From assembly GCA_963827065.1 (NCBI GenBank), contig CAWGZM010000008.1, positions 310,001-374,000 on the forward strand: a stretch of 64,000 nt of DNA. The letters run 5' to 3'. Below, piece by piece: positions 15,772-24,089 of this stretch; positions within the stretch are counted from its first letter, which is position 1; each line of letters begins with the position of its first letter. This stretch comes from JACVRW01 sp963827065. Its GTDB lineage: Bacteria > Actinomycetota > Thermoleophilia > Solirubrobacterales > Thermoleophilaceae. The notes below the pieces were generated by a model. It was not told the origin of the DNA and searched no databases. It saw only the letters and a list, made by a program, of their open reading frames with translations. The position numbers and the translations under genes are program-made.

Positions 15772-17433
15772 CTACGCCAGGTTGGCCCTGCGGGGGTACA
15801 CGACGTCGGGGTCGGTGAGCACGTTCACGAGCGCCGGCTTACCCGATGAGAACGCGCGCTCGAGCGCCGGCCGCAGCTCGTCCGGCGTCGTGACGAGCTC
15901 CCCGTGCCCGCCGAGCGCGCGCACCACCTCGTCGTAGCGGCAACCCGGCTGAAGCTCGGCCGCGACCGAGTAGCCGTAGAGGAACTCCATCGGGTGCTTC
16001 TCGAGCGCCCAGATCCCGTTGTTGCCCATCACGCCGACGACCGGCACCCCGTGGCGGACGTAGGTGTCGAACTCCATGCCCGCGAAGCCGAACGCTCCGT
16101 CACCCAGCAGCAGGCAAACCTGCCGGTCCGGATGGGCCAACTTTGCGGCGAGCGCCGCACCCGGTCCCGCGCCGAGACAGCCGTACGGGCCCGGGTCCAT
16201 CCAGCAGCCGGGCTCGTAGGTGTTGATCATGCGGCCGGCGAACGAGACGAAGTCGCCGCCGTCGCCGATCACTATGGCGTTCCGGTCGAGGACCTGCGCG
16301 AGCTCTCCGTAGACGCGCATCGGGTGGAGCGGCGCCCGCGAGTCGGCGAGGTCCTCCTGCTCGGCAGCGCGCTTCTCGTTCTCGGTATCGCGCAATGACG
16401 ACACCCAGCCCGCGCGCTCGGCGGAGCCTCCTCCTGCGGCCGCCCGCAGCGAGTCGAGCGTCGCCGCCACGCCCCCGTAGAGCTCGGCCGCGACCTCGCG
16501 CGGAGGCTCGCGGTCGGGGCGGGCCGAGTCGATCACGACGATCTGCGTCTCGTCGCCGAACGAGCCGCCGAAGCCGAGCCGGAAGTCCATCGGGACGCCG
16601 ACGACGAGCGCGACGTCCGCCCCCTTGAGCCCCGCCCCGCGCGCGCGAGAGAAGAACATCGGGTGGTCCGCCGGGATGCACCCTCGGGCCAGGCCGTTCA
16701 GGAACACCGGCACCGACAGCTCCTCGCACAGGCCCCGCAGCGCGTTCTCGCCGTGCGCCCAGTAGAGCCCGGTGCCGGCCATCACGACCGGCCGCGACGC
16801 CGAGCGCAACAGCTCGACCGCGCGATCGAGCGCGTCTCCATCGGGTACCGGCATGCCCACGGGATCGGGCAGCGAGGCGGGCGCGTCGGCGTCCACGTCG
16901 GACTCCATGAACACCTGGTCCATGGGGAAGTCGATGAAGGTCGGACCCGACGGCGGCGTCAGCGCGGCCGCGAGCGCCTCGTCGACGAGCGCGGGGATCG
17001 CGGCGGTCGACTCGGCCGTACGCGCGAGCTTGGTGACCGGCGCGACGAACGGCACGTGATCGATCTCCTGCAGGGAGCCCATCCCCCAGCGCTGCGCCGG
17101 CGCGCGCCCACCGAGCGCGAGCAGCGGCGAGCCGTTCATCTGCGCCGACGCGAACGCGCTCATCCCGTTCGTCACGCCCGGGCCGGCCGTGAGCGCGCAC
17201 ACACCGGGCTCGCGCGTCGCCTTCGCCCAGCCCTCCGCGGCAAAGCCGGCGGACTGCTCGTGGCGCACGTCGACGATCTCGACACCCTCCTCCCGGCAGC
17301 CGTCATAGATCGAGAAGAGGTGACCGCCGGAAAGCGTGAAGAGCTTCGTGACCCCATGGGCCTTCAGCCGCTTCGCAACGAGCCGGCCGCCGTGCAGCGC
17401 GGTTCGCTCTTCGGTGTCGGTTCCCGTCGACAC
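15772..17433 (-). CDS. Thiamine diphosphate-dependent enzyme (acetolactate synthase-like)
   Basis: A 553-residue three-domain ThDP enzyme. The N-terminal Pyr domain carries the catalytic glutamate E59 in VRHEQSAGFAAEGWAKA. The middle domain has a FAD/CoA-binding-like fold. The C-terminal PP domain holds the Mg-ThDP motif from GDGAFG (444) to MGNN (469-472). The overall pattern resembles acetolactate synthase large subunits and 2-hydroxyacyl-CoA lyases. There is no small regulatory subunit gene nearby, so a biosynthetic ALS role is doubtful. Substrate is not deducible. The start at 17433 lies 41 bp from the divergent haloalkane dehalogenase gene. Confidence 0.88.
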   Translation of the reverse strand: MSTGTDTEERTALHGGRLVAKRLKAHGVTKLFTLSGGHLFSIYDGCREEGVEIVDVRHEQSAGFAAEGWAKATREPGVCALTAGPGVTNGMSAFASAQMNGSPLLALGGRAPAQRWGMGSLQEIDHVPFVAPVTKLARTAESTAAIPALVDEALAAALTPPSGPTFIDFPMDQVFMESDVDADAPASLPDPVGMPVPDGDALDRAVELLRSASRPVVMAGTGLYWAHGENALRGLCEELSVPVFLNGLARGCIPADHPMFFSRARGAGLKGADVALVVGVPMDFRLGFGGSFGDETQIVVIDSARPDREPPREVAAELYGGVAATLDSLRAAAGGGSAERAGWVSSLRDTENEKRAAEQEDLADSRAPLHPMRVYGELAQVLDRNAIVIGDGGDFVSFAGRMINTYEPGCWMDPGPYGCLGAGPGAALAAKLAHPDRQVCLLLGDGAFGFAGMEFDTYVRHGVPVVGVMGNNGIWALEKHPMEFLYGYSVAAELQPGCRYDEVVRALGGHGELVTTPDELRPALERAFSSGKPALVNVLTDPDVVYPRRANLA

Positions 17434-17474
17434 GGGGTCGCGACCCTACTGGATCGGGTATAAGCCGGGAGCCG

Positions 17475-18359
17475 ATGAAGGACGGACTCGACGGCGACTT
17501 CGAGGGAACTTTCCCGTTCCAACCCCGCTACGCCAGTGTCGGGCGCGTGCGCCTGCACTACGTCGACGAGGGTCCCCCCGATTCGCCGCCGCTCTTGTTC
17601 GTGCACGGCAACCCCACCTGGAGCTATCTCTGGCGCCGTGCGATCGCCGAGCTGTCGGCGGACGGGCGACGCTGCGTCGCGTTCGATCACATGGGCTTCG
17701 GCCGCTCGGACAAGCCGCCCTACCTGTCCGGCTACTCGCTACAGGCCCACATCCACAACACGCTCGCGCTGGTCGACCAGCTCGACCTGCGCGACGTGAC
17801 GCTCGTCGCCCATGACTGGGGCGGCCCGATCGGGCTCGGGGCGATGCTCGAGCGGATCGACCGGCTCGCCGGCGTCGTCCTCATCAACACCTGGGCGTGG
17901 GAGCTGCCGAGCTTCCTGCCGCCCTTCCTGCGCGAGTTCCGCGCCGAGGGGCTCGGCGAGATCCTGGCGCTCGGCGGCAACCTGTTCGTCGAGTCGATCC
18001 CGGGTGGAATGGCCAAGCGCCAGCACGATCCGCTGATGATGGACGCCTACCGCGCGCCATTCCCCGACTACTGGTCGCGAGTCGGCACGCTCGCCTTTCA
18101 GCGGGAGATCCCACTCACGGAGCGCGACCGCAGCGCCCGTCTGATGGGCTCTATCCACGAGGGCCTGGAACGCCTGGGAGTGCCGGTGAAGCTCGTCTGG
18201 GGAATGCGCGACCCGGTGTTCCAGCCGGTCTTCCTCGACCAGTGGCTGGAGATCTTTCCGGACGCGGAGGTGGTGCGCGTCGAAAGCGCTGCGCACTACG
18301 TGCCGGAGGACGAGCCGGCCGCCGTCGTCGCGGCGCTGCGGGGCTGGCCGAAGGCCTAG
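17475..18359 (+). CDS. Haloalkane dehalogenase-like alpha/beta hydrolase
   Basis: A 294-residue alpha/beta hydrolase. HGNPTW (44-49) and the nucleophile loop VAHDWGG (D114) match haloalkane dehalogenases: D114 as nucleophile, N46 and W115 as halide-stabilising residues, H274 (SAAHYVPED) as base, and D246 as likely acid. Such enzymes replace a carbon-bound halogen by hydroxyl without cofactors. Close relatives may hydrolyse other substrates, but an Asp (not Ser) nucleophile together with the N/W pair argues for dehalogenation. It is divergent from the ThDP enzyme. Its stop shares CTAG with the convergent SpoIIE-type gene. Confidence 0.87.
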   Translation: MKDGLDGDFEGTFPFQPRYASVGRVRLHYVDEGPPDSPPLLFVHGNPTWSYLWRRAIAELSADGRRCVAFDHMGFGRSDKPPYLSGYSLQAHIHNTLALVDQLDLRDVTLVAHDWGGPIGLGAMLERIDRLAGVVLINTWAWELPSFLPPFLREFRAEGLGEILALGGNLFVESIPGGMAKRQHDPLMMDAYRAPFPDYWSRVGTLAFQREIPLTERDRSARLMGSIHEGLERLGVPVKLVWGMRDPVFQPVFLDQWLEIFPDAEVVRVESAAHYVPEDEPAAVVAALRGWPKA

Positions 18360-20437
18360 CGGGTGGCGGCCGCGCGACGCGAGGCGGCCTCGATCGACTC
18401 CACGTTGCGCGGCAGCACCTCGACGCGCAGGCGATTGCCGAACACCACGTGGAGGATCACGCCGCCGAAGCGCTCGGCGAGCGCGCGGGCGTCGTAGATC
18501 GCGGCCTCGATCTCGACCGTCGAGAAGCCGCAGGACTCTAGGAAGTTGGTGGCGACCGGGCCGTCGAGCTCGCGGCTCGAGAGCTCGAGCTGCTCAGTGC
18601 GGAAGAGTCCCGCCGTCGCGGCCGTGGTCGGCTGGATCACGACGGCGGCGATGTCATCCGAGAGCACCCGCGCCTCGTCGCTAACGCTCGAGATCAGACC
18701 TGACGCGGTCGCGCCGGTGCCGAGCTCGGCGAGCAGCTCCTCGAGACGCTCGCGGCCGAGCATGCCGCCGTCGACCCGGGCCTCCATGAGGCCGTCCGTG
18801 AACAGGGCCGCGACTGCGCCGGGCACCAGCGGCACCGTCGTCTGGCGCAGCCCAGTCTTGACCCCGACTCCAATCGGGGGCGACGAGCCCGCCGTCACGG
18901 GCTCGTGCGGCTGCGGGCCGACGACGATCGGCGCCGGATGCCCGGCGCTCGCGTACGTCAGCGAGCCCGTCTCCGGATCGTGCACGGCGAGGAGCACGGT
19001 TGCGAAGTCTCCGCCAAGGTTCTCGTCGATGACGCGCCCAGCGACCTGCAGCGCGACGCGCGGCTCGAGCCCCGCCTCGAGGTAGGCGCGCAGCGTGTAG
19101 CGCATGAAGGCGGTGCGGGCCAGGGCGCCGCGGCCGTGGCCGGACACGTCGCCGAGGATGAAGCCGACGCGCCCGCCGGCAAGCGGCAGCACGTCGTAGA
19201 AGTCGCCACCCGCGCCGGGGCCGTCGGCGGGCCGGTAGGCCACCGAGGTGCGCAGCGCGCCGATGCGGTCGGGGACCGGCGGCAACAGTGCGGTCTGCAG
19301 GAGGCCGACCTCCTTGAGCAACTCGCTGCGCTGGCGCTCGAGCCGGCGGTTGCGAAGCGCCGACAGCAGGTAGCCGAGTCCCAGCAGAATCGTGAGCGCG
19401 GCAAGTCCGGCGAGCACGATCTTGAAGGAGTCAGGGACGAACTCGAGCAACTCGGGAACGCTACCGAAAACCGGGCCGAATGGCTCGGCCTGCTCGCCGC
19501 TGGGGTTGTCGTTGCTCACATTCTCGTTGCCGGAGCCGTCGCCGGAATCGCCGCCGCCGTCGGCATCCGCGCCGGGAACGATCGACGCGACGCTCAGCGC
19601 CGCCGAGTCGGCGCTGGCGCCGAGGGTGGCGCCGCCGCCCGTGCCGCCGGGGGCGCCGATGCCGAAGCCGGTGTCGGGAGAGGTGGTGCCGTTGCCGCCG
19701 GAGGCGTTCGTCGTGATGCGCTCCGGATCACCGGCGCCTGAGTTGCCCTCGACGAGACTTCCGGTGGGCGTTCCCGGCGCGACACTCTGCAGGGGTGTAT
19801 CCGTCCCGTCATTCGACTGGGGCACGGAGTCGGTGGTCTGGCCAGCATCAGGTGTTCCGAGACCCGCAGGAGCCTGATCGACGACATCACTGCTGGGCTT
19901 GCCGGCGCCGCTCGGCGCGGACGTACCGGTGTCGACCCCGGGCCTGCCGAAGTCGTCGCTGCCGGAAGGAGCGGAGCCGGGGTCGGGCGTCTCGGGGTCG
20001 CTGGGAGTCGGCGGCGTCCCGGGCTCGACGGGGTCGCCGGGCACGTCCTTGCCGCCACCACCGGGCGGCGGTTCCTCGACCGGCGGCTCCTCGACCGGGG
20101 GCTCCTCCACCGGAGGCTCCTCGACGGGCGGCCCCTCCACGGGGGGCGGCGTCTCGGCCGGGGGCTCCTCGACGGGCGGCGGAGCGGGTTCCTCAACAGG
20201 CGGGGGGAGCGGCTCTTCGACCGGCGGGGCGGGCTCGGGCGGCGGAGCCGCCTGCACTGCCTCGGCGGGAGTGGCCAGAACCGGCTCGGCGGGTGCTCCC
20301 GCCTCGGCGCTTGCCAGCGGTCCGCCGGCGCTTCCCCCCAGCAGCACGACTGCGATCGCACCGAAGGTGCCGACGCTCGCTAGCGCACGGGCCGCGCGGA
20401 CCCGCGCCTCGTAACGCAGGGGGTGGAACGGAACCAC
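18356..20437 (-). CDS. Membrane SpoIIE/RsbU-type PP2C phosphatase with proline-rich ectodomain
   Basis: A 693-residue protein. A hydrophobic N-terminus (about 17-45) is followed by PPVEEPP-type repeats (about 67-120), then 200 residues of Gly/Ser/Asp-rich low complexity, a membrane helix (about 337-359), a short coiled linker, and a PP2C SpoIIE domain (about 395-600). Catalytic aspartates are in GGDFYDV, GDVSGHG and DDIAAVV. The last 85 residues are unassigned. Topology implies a large extracytoplasmic low-complexity stalk and a cytoplasmic phosphatase, as in stress-sigma control via anti-anti-sigma factors. No partner switch genes are adjacent. Confidence 0.9.
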   Translation of the reverse strand: MVPFHPLRYEARVRAARALASVGTFGAIAVVLLGGSAGGPLASAEAGAPAEPVLATPAEAVQAAPPPEPAPPVEEPLPPPVEEPAPPPVEEPPAETPPPVEGPPVEEPPVEEPPVEEPPVEEPPPGGGGKDVPGDPVEPGTPPTPSDPETPDPGSAPSGSDDFGRPGVDTGTSAPSGAGKPSSDVVDQAPAGLGTPDAGQTTDSVPQSNDGTDTPLQSVAPGTPTGSLVEGNSGAGDPERITTNASGGNGTTSPDTGFGIGAPGGTGGGATLGASADSAALSVASIVPGADADGGGDSGDGSGNENVSNDNPSGEQAEPFGPVFGSVPELLEFVPDSFKIVLAGLAALTILLGLGYLLSALRNRRLERQRSELLKEVGLLQTALLPPVPDRIGALRTSVAYRPADGPGAGGDFYDVLPLAGGRVGFILGDVSGHGRGALARTAFMRYTLRAYLEAGLEPRVALQVAGRVIDENLGGDFATVLLAVHDPETGSLTYASAGHPAPIVVGPQPHEPVTAGSSPPIGVGVKTGLRQTTVPLVPGAVAALFTDGLMEARVDGGMLGRERLEELLAELGTGATASGLISSVSDEARVLSDDIAAVVIQPTTAATAGLFRTEQLELSSRELDGPVATNFLESCGFSTVEIEAAIYDARALAERFGGVILHVVFGNRLRVEVLPRNVESIEAASRRAAATR

Positions 20438-20787
20438 TTGGACTACTTCGGCATTTCTGGGCTACAACTTGAGCCGTTAACGAATCGATAATTCGAACAT
20501 TCGTCCAGCTCTGACGGCGGCGCGTGAATCGCCACCGGGCCCGAAACGCGTACAAGGGCGGATAACCCCTTCGAGACCGGGTCTGTTGCGCCGTCATACG
20601 GCACGCGGCGCGTCTCCTCCGTGAGCAGGACCACGGCTCCAGTATGCATCGGTTTCTCCACTATGGGACAGGGGATTCCCATGTACCACCCGTTCGTCCT
20701 GTTGCGTAAAGGCTTGCGTACGCCTTCGCGCGAGCGATTCCAGTACGAATCTCAGCCTCGGAGCGGCTCAGCGAGCCCTCCGGATGC
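20438..20787. other. Intergenic region upstream of the SpoIIE-type gene
   Basis: A 350-bp stretch between two - strand genes. It should hold the promoter of the SpoIIE-type phosphatase. A - strand frame (20443-20682) contains a protein-like part from an ATG at about 20649 (MHTGAVVLLTEETRRVPYDG), but its tail is codon-poor and no family is recognised, so it is not called as a gene. I see no riboswitch or terminator that I could defend. Confidence 0.35.
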
Positions 20788-21069
20788 CTATTCGGGCTCC
20801 GGGTGGCCCTTCTTGCCCGGCCAGGAGCCGGTCGTCTTGTAGAAGGCCCTTCGGCTCGCGTGGTCGGACGCCTCCTTGACCGCGCGGAAGATCGCTCCCT
20901 GGATGGCGCCGGCCAGGATCAGGCGGCTCCATCTGATGTCCTGGTACTTCGAGTCCGGCGGCTCCTCCTTGTCGATCAGGCCCCAGACCTGGTCGAAGAT
21001 CTTCCTCGACAGGAGACCGGCGAGCAGCCCGCCGATGATCGACACGGGCGTGAAGAGCACTTTGGCCAT
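20788..21069 (-). CDS. DUF4235 family small membrane protein
   Basis: A 93-residue protein. The N-terminal hydrophobic stretch FTPVSIIGGLLAGLLSRKIFDQVW and the second segment LILAGAIQGAIFRAVKEASDHASRRAF fit DUF4235, a small actinobacterial membrane protein family of unknown function. It stands alone, 57 bp from tRNA-Leu, which is transcribed in the opposite direction. Confidence 0.85.
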   Translation of the reverse strand: MAKVLFTPVSIIGGLLAGLLSRKIFDQVWGLIDKEEPPDSKYQDIRWSRLILAGAIQGAIFRAVKEASDHASRRAFYKTTGSWPGKKGHPEPE

Positions 21070-21126
21070 GCGGGCTGTATACCCGACGAGCGGAGGCCCA
21101 GTCAGGCCCGGCCTACCATTGCCTCT

Positions 21127-21211
21127 GCCCGGGTAGGCGAATTGGCACAGCCCGCGCCCTTAAAAGGCGCCGCTCGCAAGAGCATTGTGGGTTCGAGTCC
21201 CACCCCGGGCA
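21127..21211 (+). tRNA. tRNA-Leu (TAA)
   Basis: A class II tRNA of 85 nt. The acceptor GCCCGGG/CCCGGGC is closed, the anticodon loop CTTAAAA gives TAA, the variable arm is long (CGCTCGCAAGAGCAT) as in leucine tRNAs, and the T arm is GTGGGTTCGAGTCCCAC. The discriminator is A and CCA is not encoded. It reads UUA, the rarest leucine codon in a high-GC genome. Confidence 0.96.
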
Positions 21212-21320
21212 TTCACTCGCTAAGCCGCCGGCGCGTCCACCTCACGCAGCTCCGTCACCTTGCCGACGCTCGGTGTGGACAGCGTAACCCCGCGAGTCGC
21301 GCAACTCCCGCATTGCTACG

Positions 21321-22817
21321 GTGTTTCGGCGGCGGGTACCCACCCGTAGGGGTCACTACTTGGAAGCTTCTGCACTCAGGCACTCAGCCGGTCTGCCCGC
21401 GCTTGCGGGCCGCTCGCCGCTTCTGCGGCTGCAGAGCGACGAAAAGCTCGTGGCTCTGATCCGGCGCGGTCACCACGGCGCCTTCGAGGCGCTCGTGCAG
21501 CGCTATCAGCCGCGGCTGCTCGCGTTCTGCCGGCACATGCTCAGCTCGCGGGAGGACGCCGAGGACGTGCTGCAGGAGGTCTTCGCGGCTGCGTTCAACG
21601 CGATCTGCGCCGACGAGCGGCCCATCAACGCGCGGCCGTGGCTGTACCGGATCGCGCGCAACCGCTGCCTCAACCACCTGCGCCGGCCCCAGCCCTCCGG
21701 CCAGGACTCGATGGACGTCTTCGAGCGCGACGGCGGCACCAGCACCGCCGACACCGTCCACAAGCGCGAGGAGTTCCGCCACATCGTCTGCGACGTTCAG
21801 GAGCTGCCCGAGACTCAGAGGACCGCGCTGCTGCTGCGCGAGATCGACGCGCTCTCCTACGACCAGATCGCCGAGGCGATGGACACGACCGTGCCGAGCG
21901 TCAAGTCGCTCCTTGTACGCGCGCGCGTGGCGCTCGCAGAGGCCTCCGAGGCGCGGCTCCTCACCTGCGAGGAGGTGCGACTCGAGCTCGGGCAGGTCGC
22001 CGAGGGTCTCGCCCGCTCCTCGCCGCCGGTGCGTCGCCACCTCAAGGCGTGCGAGCGCTGCCGCATCTTCAAGGGCGAGCTGCGCACGACGACCAAGGCG
22101 CTGGCCGCCGTCTACCCGGTGGTGCCTTTCCTCTTCCTGAAGAAGCTCTGGGTCGCGAAGCTCGGCTTCGGCGGCGCCAGTGCCGCGGCCGCCTCCGGCG
22201 GCGCCGGCGCCGGCATGGCCGGCACCGGCATGGCGGGCGTCGCCGCGACCGCCGCCGGCGGCATCACCGCAGGCGGCGCCGTCTCGGCAGGGGTCGGGAC
22301 CCTCGCCTCGAAGGCCGCGGCCGGCATGGCCGCCGCCGTGATCGTCACGGCCGGCGCCGTCGAGGTGAAGCACGCGACCGGCCGCCACGTGGCCCCGGCG
22401 CCGCCGGCAGTCGTCGCCAAGGCCCCGCCCGCGCCCGTCGCGCCCGCCGTCCCGGCGGCGAAGCCGGCGAAGCCCGCCAAGGCGGAGCACAGGCCGGAGC
22501 CCGCCAAGGTGAAGCCGGTGCCCGCCGAGCCAGTGGCCGCACCGGTCCCTGAGCCGGTCGCCGCGCCGGCCCCGGCACCCGCCCCCGCTCCGGCACCCGT
22601 TCCCGCTCCGGTCCAGGAGGACACCTCGACGGTGGTCCTGCCGCCGCGCGAGGAGGAGCCGGAGCCGATCGAGCCGGCCCCGGGCGAGCCGACCGTGCCG
22701 CCGCCGCCGCCCGGCGAGGGCACCGCGACCACGCCGGTCCCGCCGCCCGCTCCGCCGGCCGGCGAGCCCGGCAGCCCGCCTGCCGTGGTACCGCCGCCGC
22801 CCGCGCCCGTTCCCTAG
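21321..22817 (+). CDS. ECF sigma factor fused to zinc anti-sigma motif, membrane segment and proline-rich tail
   Basis: Up to 498 residues from GTG 21321 (a TTG at 21360 is an alternative start). Sigma region 2 spans about 41-112 (EDAEDVLQEVFAAAFN, then RPWLYRIARNRCLNHLRR) and region 4 about 150-205 (LSYDQIAEAMDTTVPSVKSLLVRAR). Next comes a zinc-finger pattern like that of ZAS anti-sigma factors: C206, H230, C234 and C237 (RRHLKACERC). A Gly/Ala-rich segment ends in a hydrophobic stretch (about 322-339), followed by 150 residues of Pro/Ala-rich sequence. It therefore looks like sigma factor and anti-sigma in one chain, tethered to the membrane. It converges on the DMT transporter with a shared CTAG. 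Confidence 0.9.
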   Translation: MFRRRVPTRRGHYLEASALRHSAGLPALAGRSPLLRLQSDEKLVALIRRGHHGAFEALVQRYQPRLLAFCRHMLSSREDAEDVLQEVFAAAFNAICADERPINARPWLYRIARNRCLNHLRRPQPSGQDSMDVFERDGGTSTADTVHKREEFRHIVCDVQELPETQRTALLLREIDALSYDQIAEAMDTTVPSVKSLLVRARVALAEASEARLLTCEEVRLELGQVAEGLARSSPPVRRHLKACERCRIFKGELRTTTKALAAVYPVVPFLFLKKLWVAKLGFGGASAAAASGGAGAGMAGTGMAGVAATAAGGITAGGAVSAGVGTLASKAAAGMAAAVIVTAGAVEVKHATGRHVAPAPPAVVAKAPPAPVAPAVPAAKPAKPAKAEHRPEPAKVKPVPAEPVAAPVPEPVAAPAPAPAPAPAPVPAPVQEDTSTVVLPPREEEPEPIEPAPGEPTVPPPPPGEGTATTPVPPPAPPAGEPGSPPAVVPPPPAPVP

Positions 22818-23704
22818 CGGCGCGCCAGGACGACGCCGACGAGGCAGAGCGCTCCGCCCGCGACGGCGAGCAGCGGAGGTGTCTCCGAGAGGATCAGCCA
22901 GGCCGTGAGGATCGCGAGCGGCGGCACGAGATAGGTCGTGGCGCCCATGCGCCCCGCCGTGGTGCGCGACAGCGCGTACGCCCAGGTCGTGAAGGCGAGC
23001 GCCGTCGGCACGAGGCCCAGGTAGATCATCCAGGCGACCGAGGATCCGCTCGCACCGCCTAGCTCGTCGACGAGCGTCGGGCCAAACGGCAGGCAGGCGA
23101 GCGCGCCGACGCTGCATGCCAGGAAGGTCACCTGCAGCGGCGACACGCGTGCCAGCACCGGCTTCTGGGACACGACCCCGCCCGCGTACGCGAGCGCCGC
23201 CACCAGGCAGAGCGCGGCGCCGCCGCTCGCCGCGAGACCGCCGTCGGAGGTCGCCACGCCGATCAGTATCGCCCCTGCGAATGCGACCGCCGAGCCGGCC
23301 AGCAGCGAGCGCGGAAAGCCCTCGTGCAGGACGACCCCGGCGAGCAGCGCGATCAGGATGGGCCCGACGTTGACGAGCATCGCGGCTGTGCCCGCGTCGA
23401 CGTGGCGCTCGGCCTCGTTCAGCGCGACGTTGTAGATCCCGAACCAGAGCAGCCCGCAGAAGGCGATCGCCGGCAGGTCGCTTCGGGCCGGCAGCGGCTC
23501 GCGCCGGATGGCCACGATCGCACCCAGCGCAGCTGCGCCGATCAAGAGCCGACCGAGCGAGAGCGCGCCGGCGGAGATCTGCTCGCCGGCGTCGCGGATC
23601 CCGATGAAGGCGGACGCCCAGGCGGTGACGGTCACGAGCGCGGCGCCGCCGGCGAGCAGCTGGGCCCGGGTGGGTGGAGCGCTGGCTGAGGCTGGAACGG
23701 CCAA
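22814..23704 (-). CDS. EamA/DMT-superfamily transporter
   Basis: A 296-residue membrane protein with about ten hydrophobic helices arranged as two EamA repeats. The first repeat has WASAFIGIRDAGEQISAGALSLGRLLIGA, the signature of RhaT/YdcZ-like metabolite exporters; the second has TAFTTWAYALSRTTAGRMGATTYLVPP-like spacing. Such proteins export amino acids or other small metabolites. No neighbouring gene points to a substrate. Confidence 0.9.
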   Translation of the reverse strand: MAVPASASAPPTRAQLLAGGAALVTVTAWASAFIGIRDAGEQISAGALSLGRLLIGAAALGAIVAIRREPLPARSDLPAIAFCGLLWFGIYNVALNEAERHVDAGTAAMLVNVGPILIALLAGVVLHEGFPRSLLAGSAVAFAGAILIGVATSDGGLAASGGAALCLVAALAYAGGVVSQKPVLARVSPLQVTFLACSVGALACLPFGPTLVDELGGASGSSVAWMIYLGLVPTALAFTTWAYALSRTTAGRMGATTYLVPPLAILTAWLILSETPPLLAVAGGALCLVGVVLARR

Positions 23705-23755
23705 GGTTACGACGCCAACGACGCACCCCGGCGGGCTGTGAGACGCTGCCGCACC

Positions 23756-24085
23756 GTGATCGACTTCGACGACTTCATGAAGGTCGACATCCGGGTCGGC
23801 CGCATCACCGGTGTGGAGGACTTCCCGGAGGCGCGCAACCCGGCCTGGAAGCTCACCATCGACTTCGGTCCTGAGATCGGCGAGAAGCGCTCGTCCGCCC
23901 AGATCACCAACTACTCACGCGAGGAGCTCGAGGGCACCCTCGTGGTTGCCGTCGTCAACTTCCCGCCGCGTCAGATCGGCCCTATGCGATCCGAGGTGCT
24001 CACGCTAGGCGTGCCGGACGAGGAGGGCCGCGTGATCCTGCTGCGCCCCGACTCCGACGTGCCGGTCGGCGGGAGGATGTTCTGA
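23756..24085 (+). CDS. csaA: CsaA-type tRNA-binding domain protein
   Basis: A 109-residue stand-alone EMAP/OB-fold tRNA-binding protein. It has DFMKVDIRVGRI (residues 6-17), the AQITNYSREELEG segment, and the C-terminal VPVGGRMF, all diagnostic of CsaA. CsaA is described as a secretion-related chaperone and tRNA-binding dimer. GTG 23756 is preferred because it gives the usual length of about 110; an upstream start at 23738 would add six residues. It converges on the R2lox gene with a 4-bp gap. Confidence 0.9.
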   Translation: MIDFDDFMKVDIRVGRITGVEDFPEARNPAWKLTIDFGPEIGEKRSSAQITNYSREELEGTLVVAVVNFPPRQIGPMRSEVLTLGVPDEEGRVILLRPDSDVPVGGRMF

Positions 24086-24089
24086 GCGC

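Noticed and set aside
20443..20682. Possible 79-codon gene upstream of the SpoIIE-type phosphatase
   Set aside because: Part reads like protein, but codon use weakens towards the end, no family is recognised and the ribosome site is poor.
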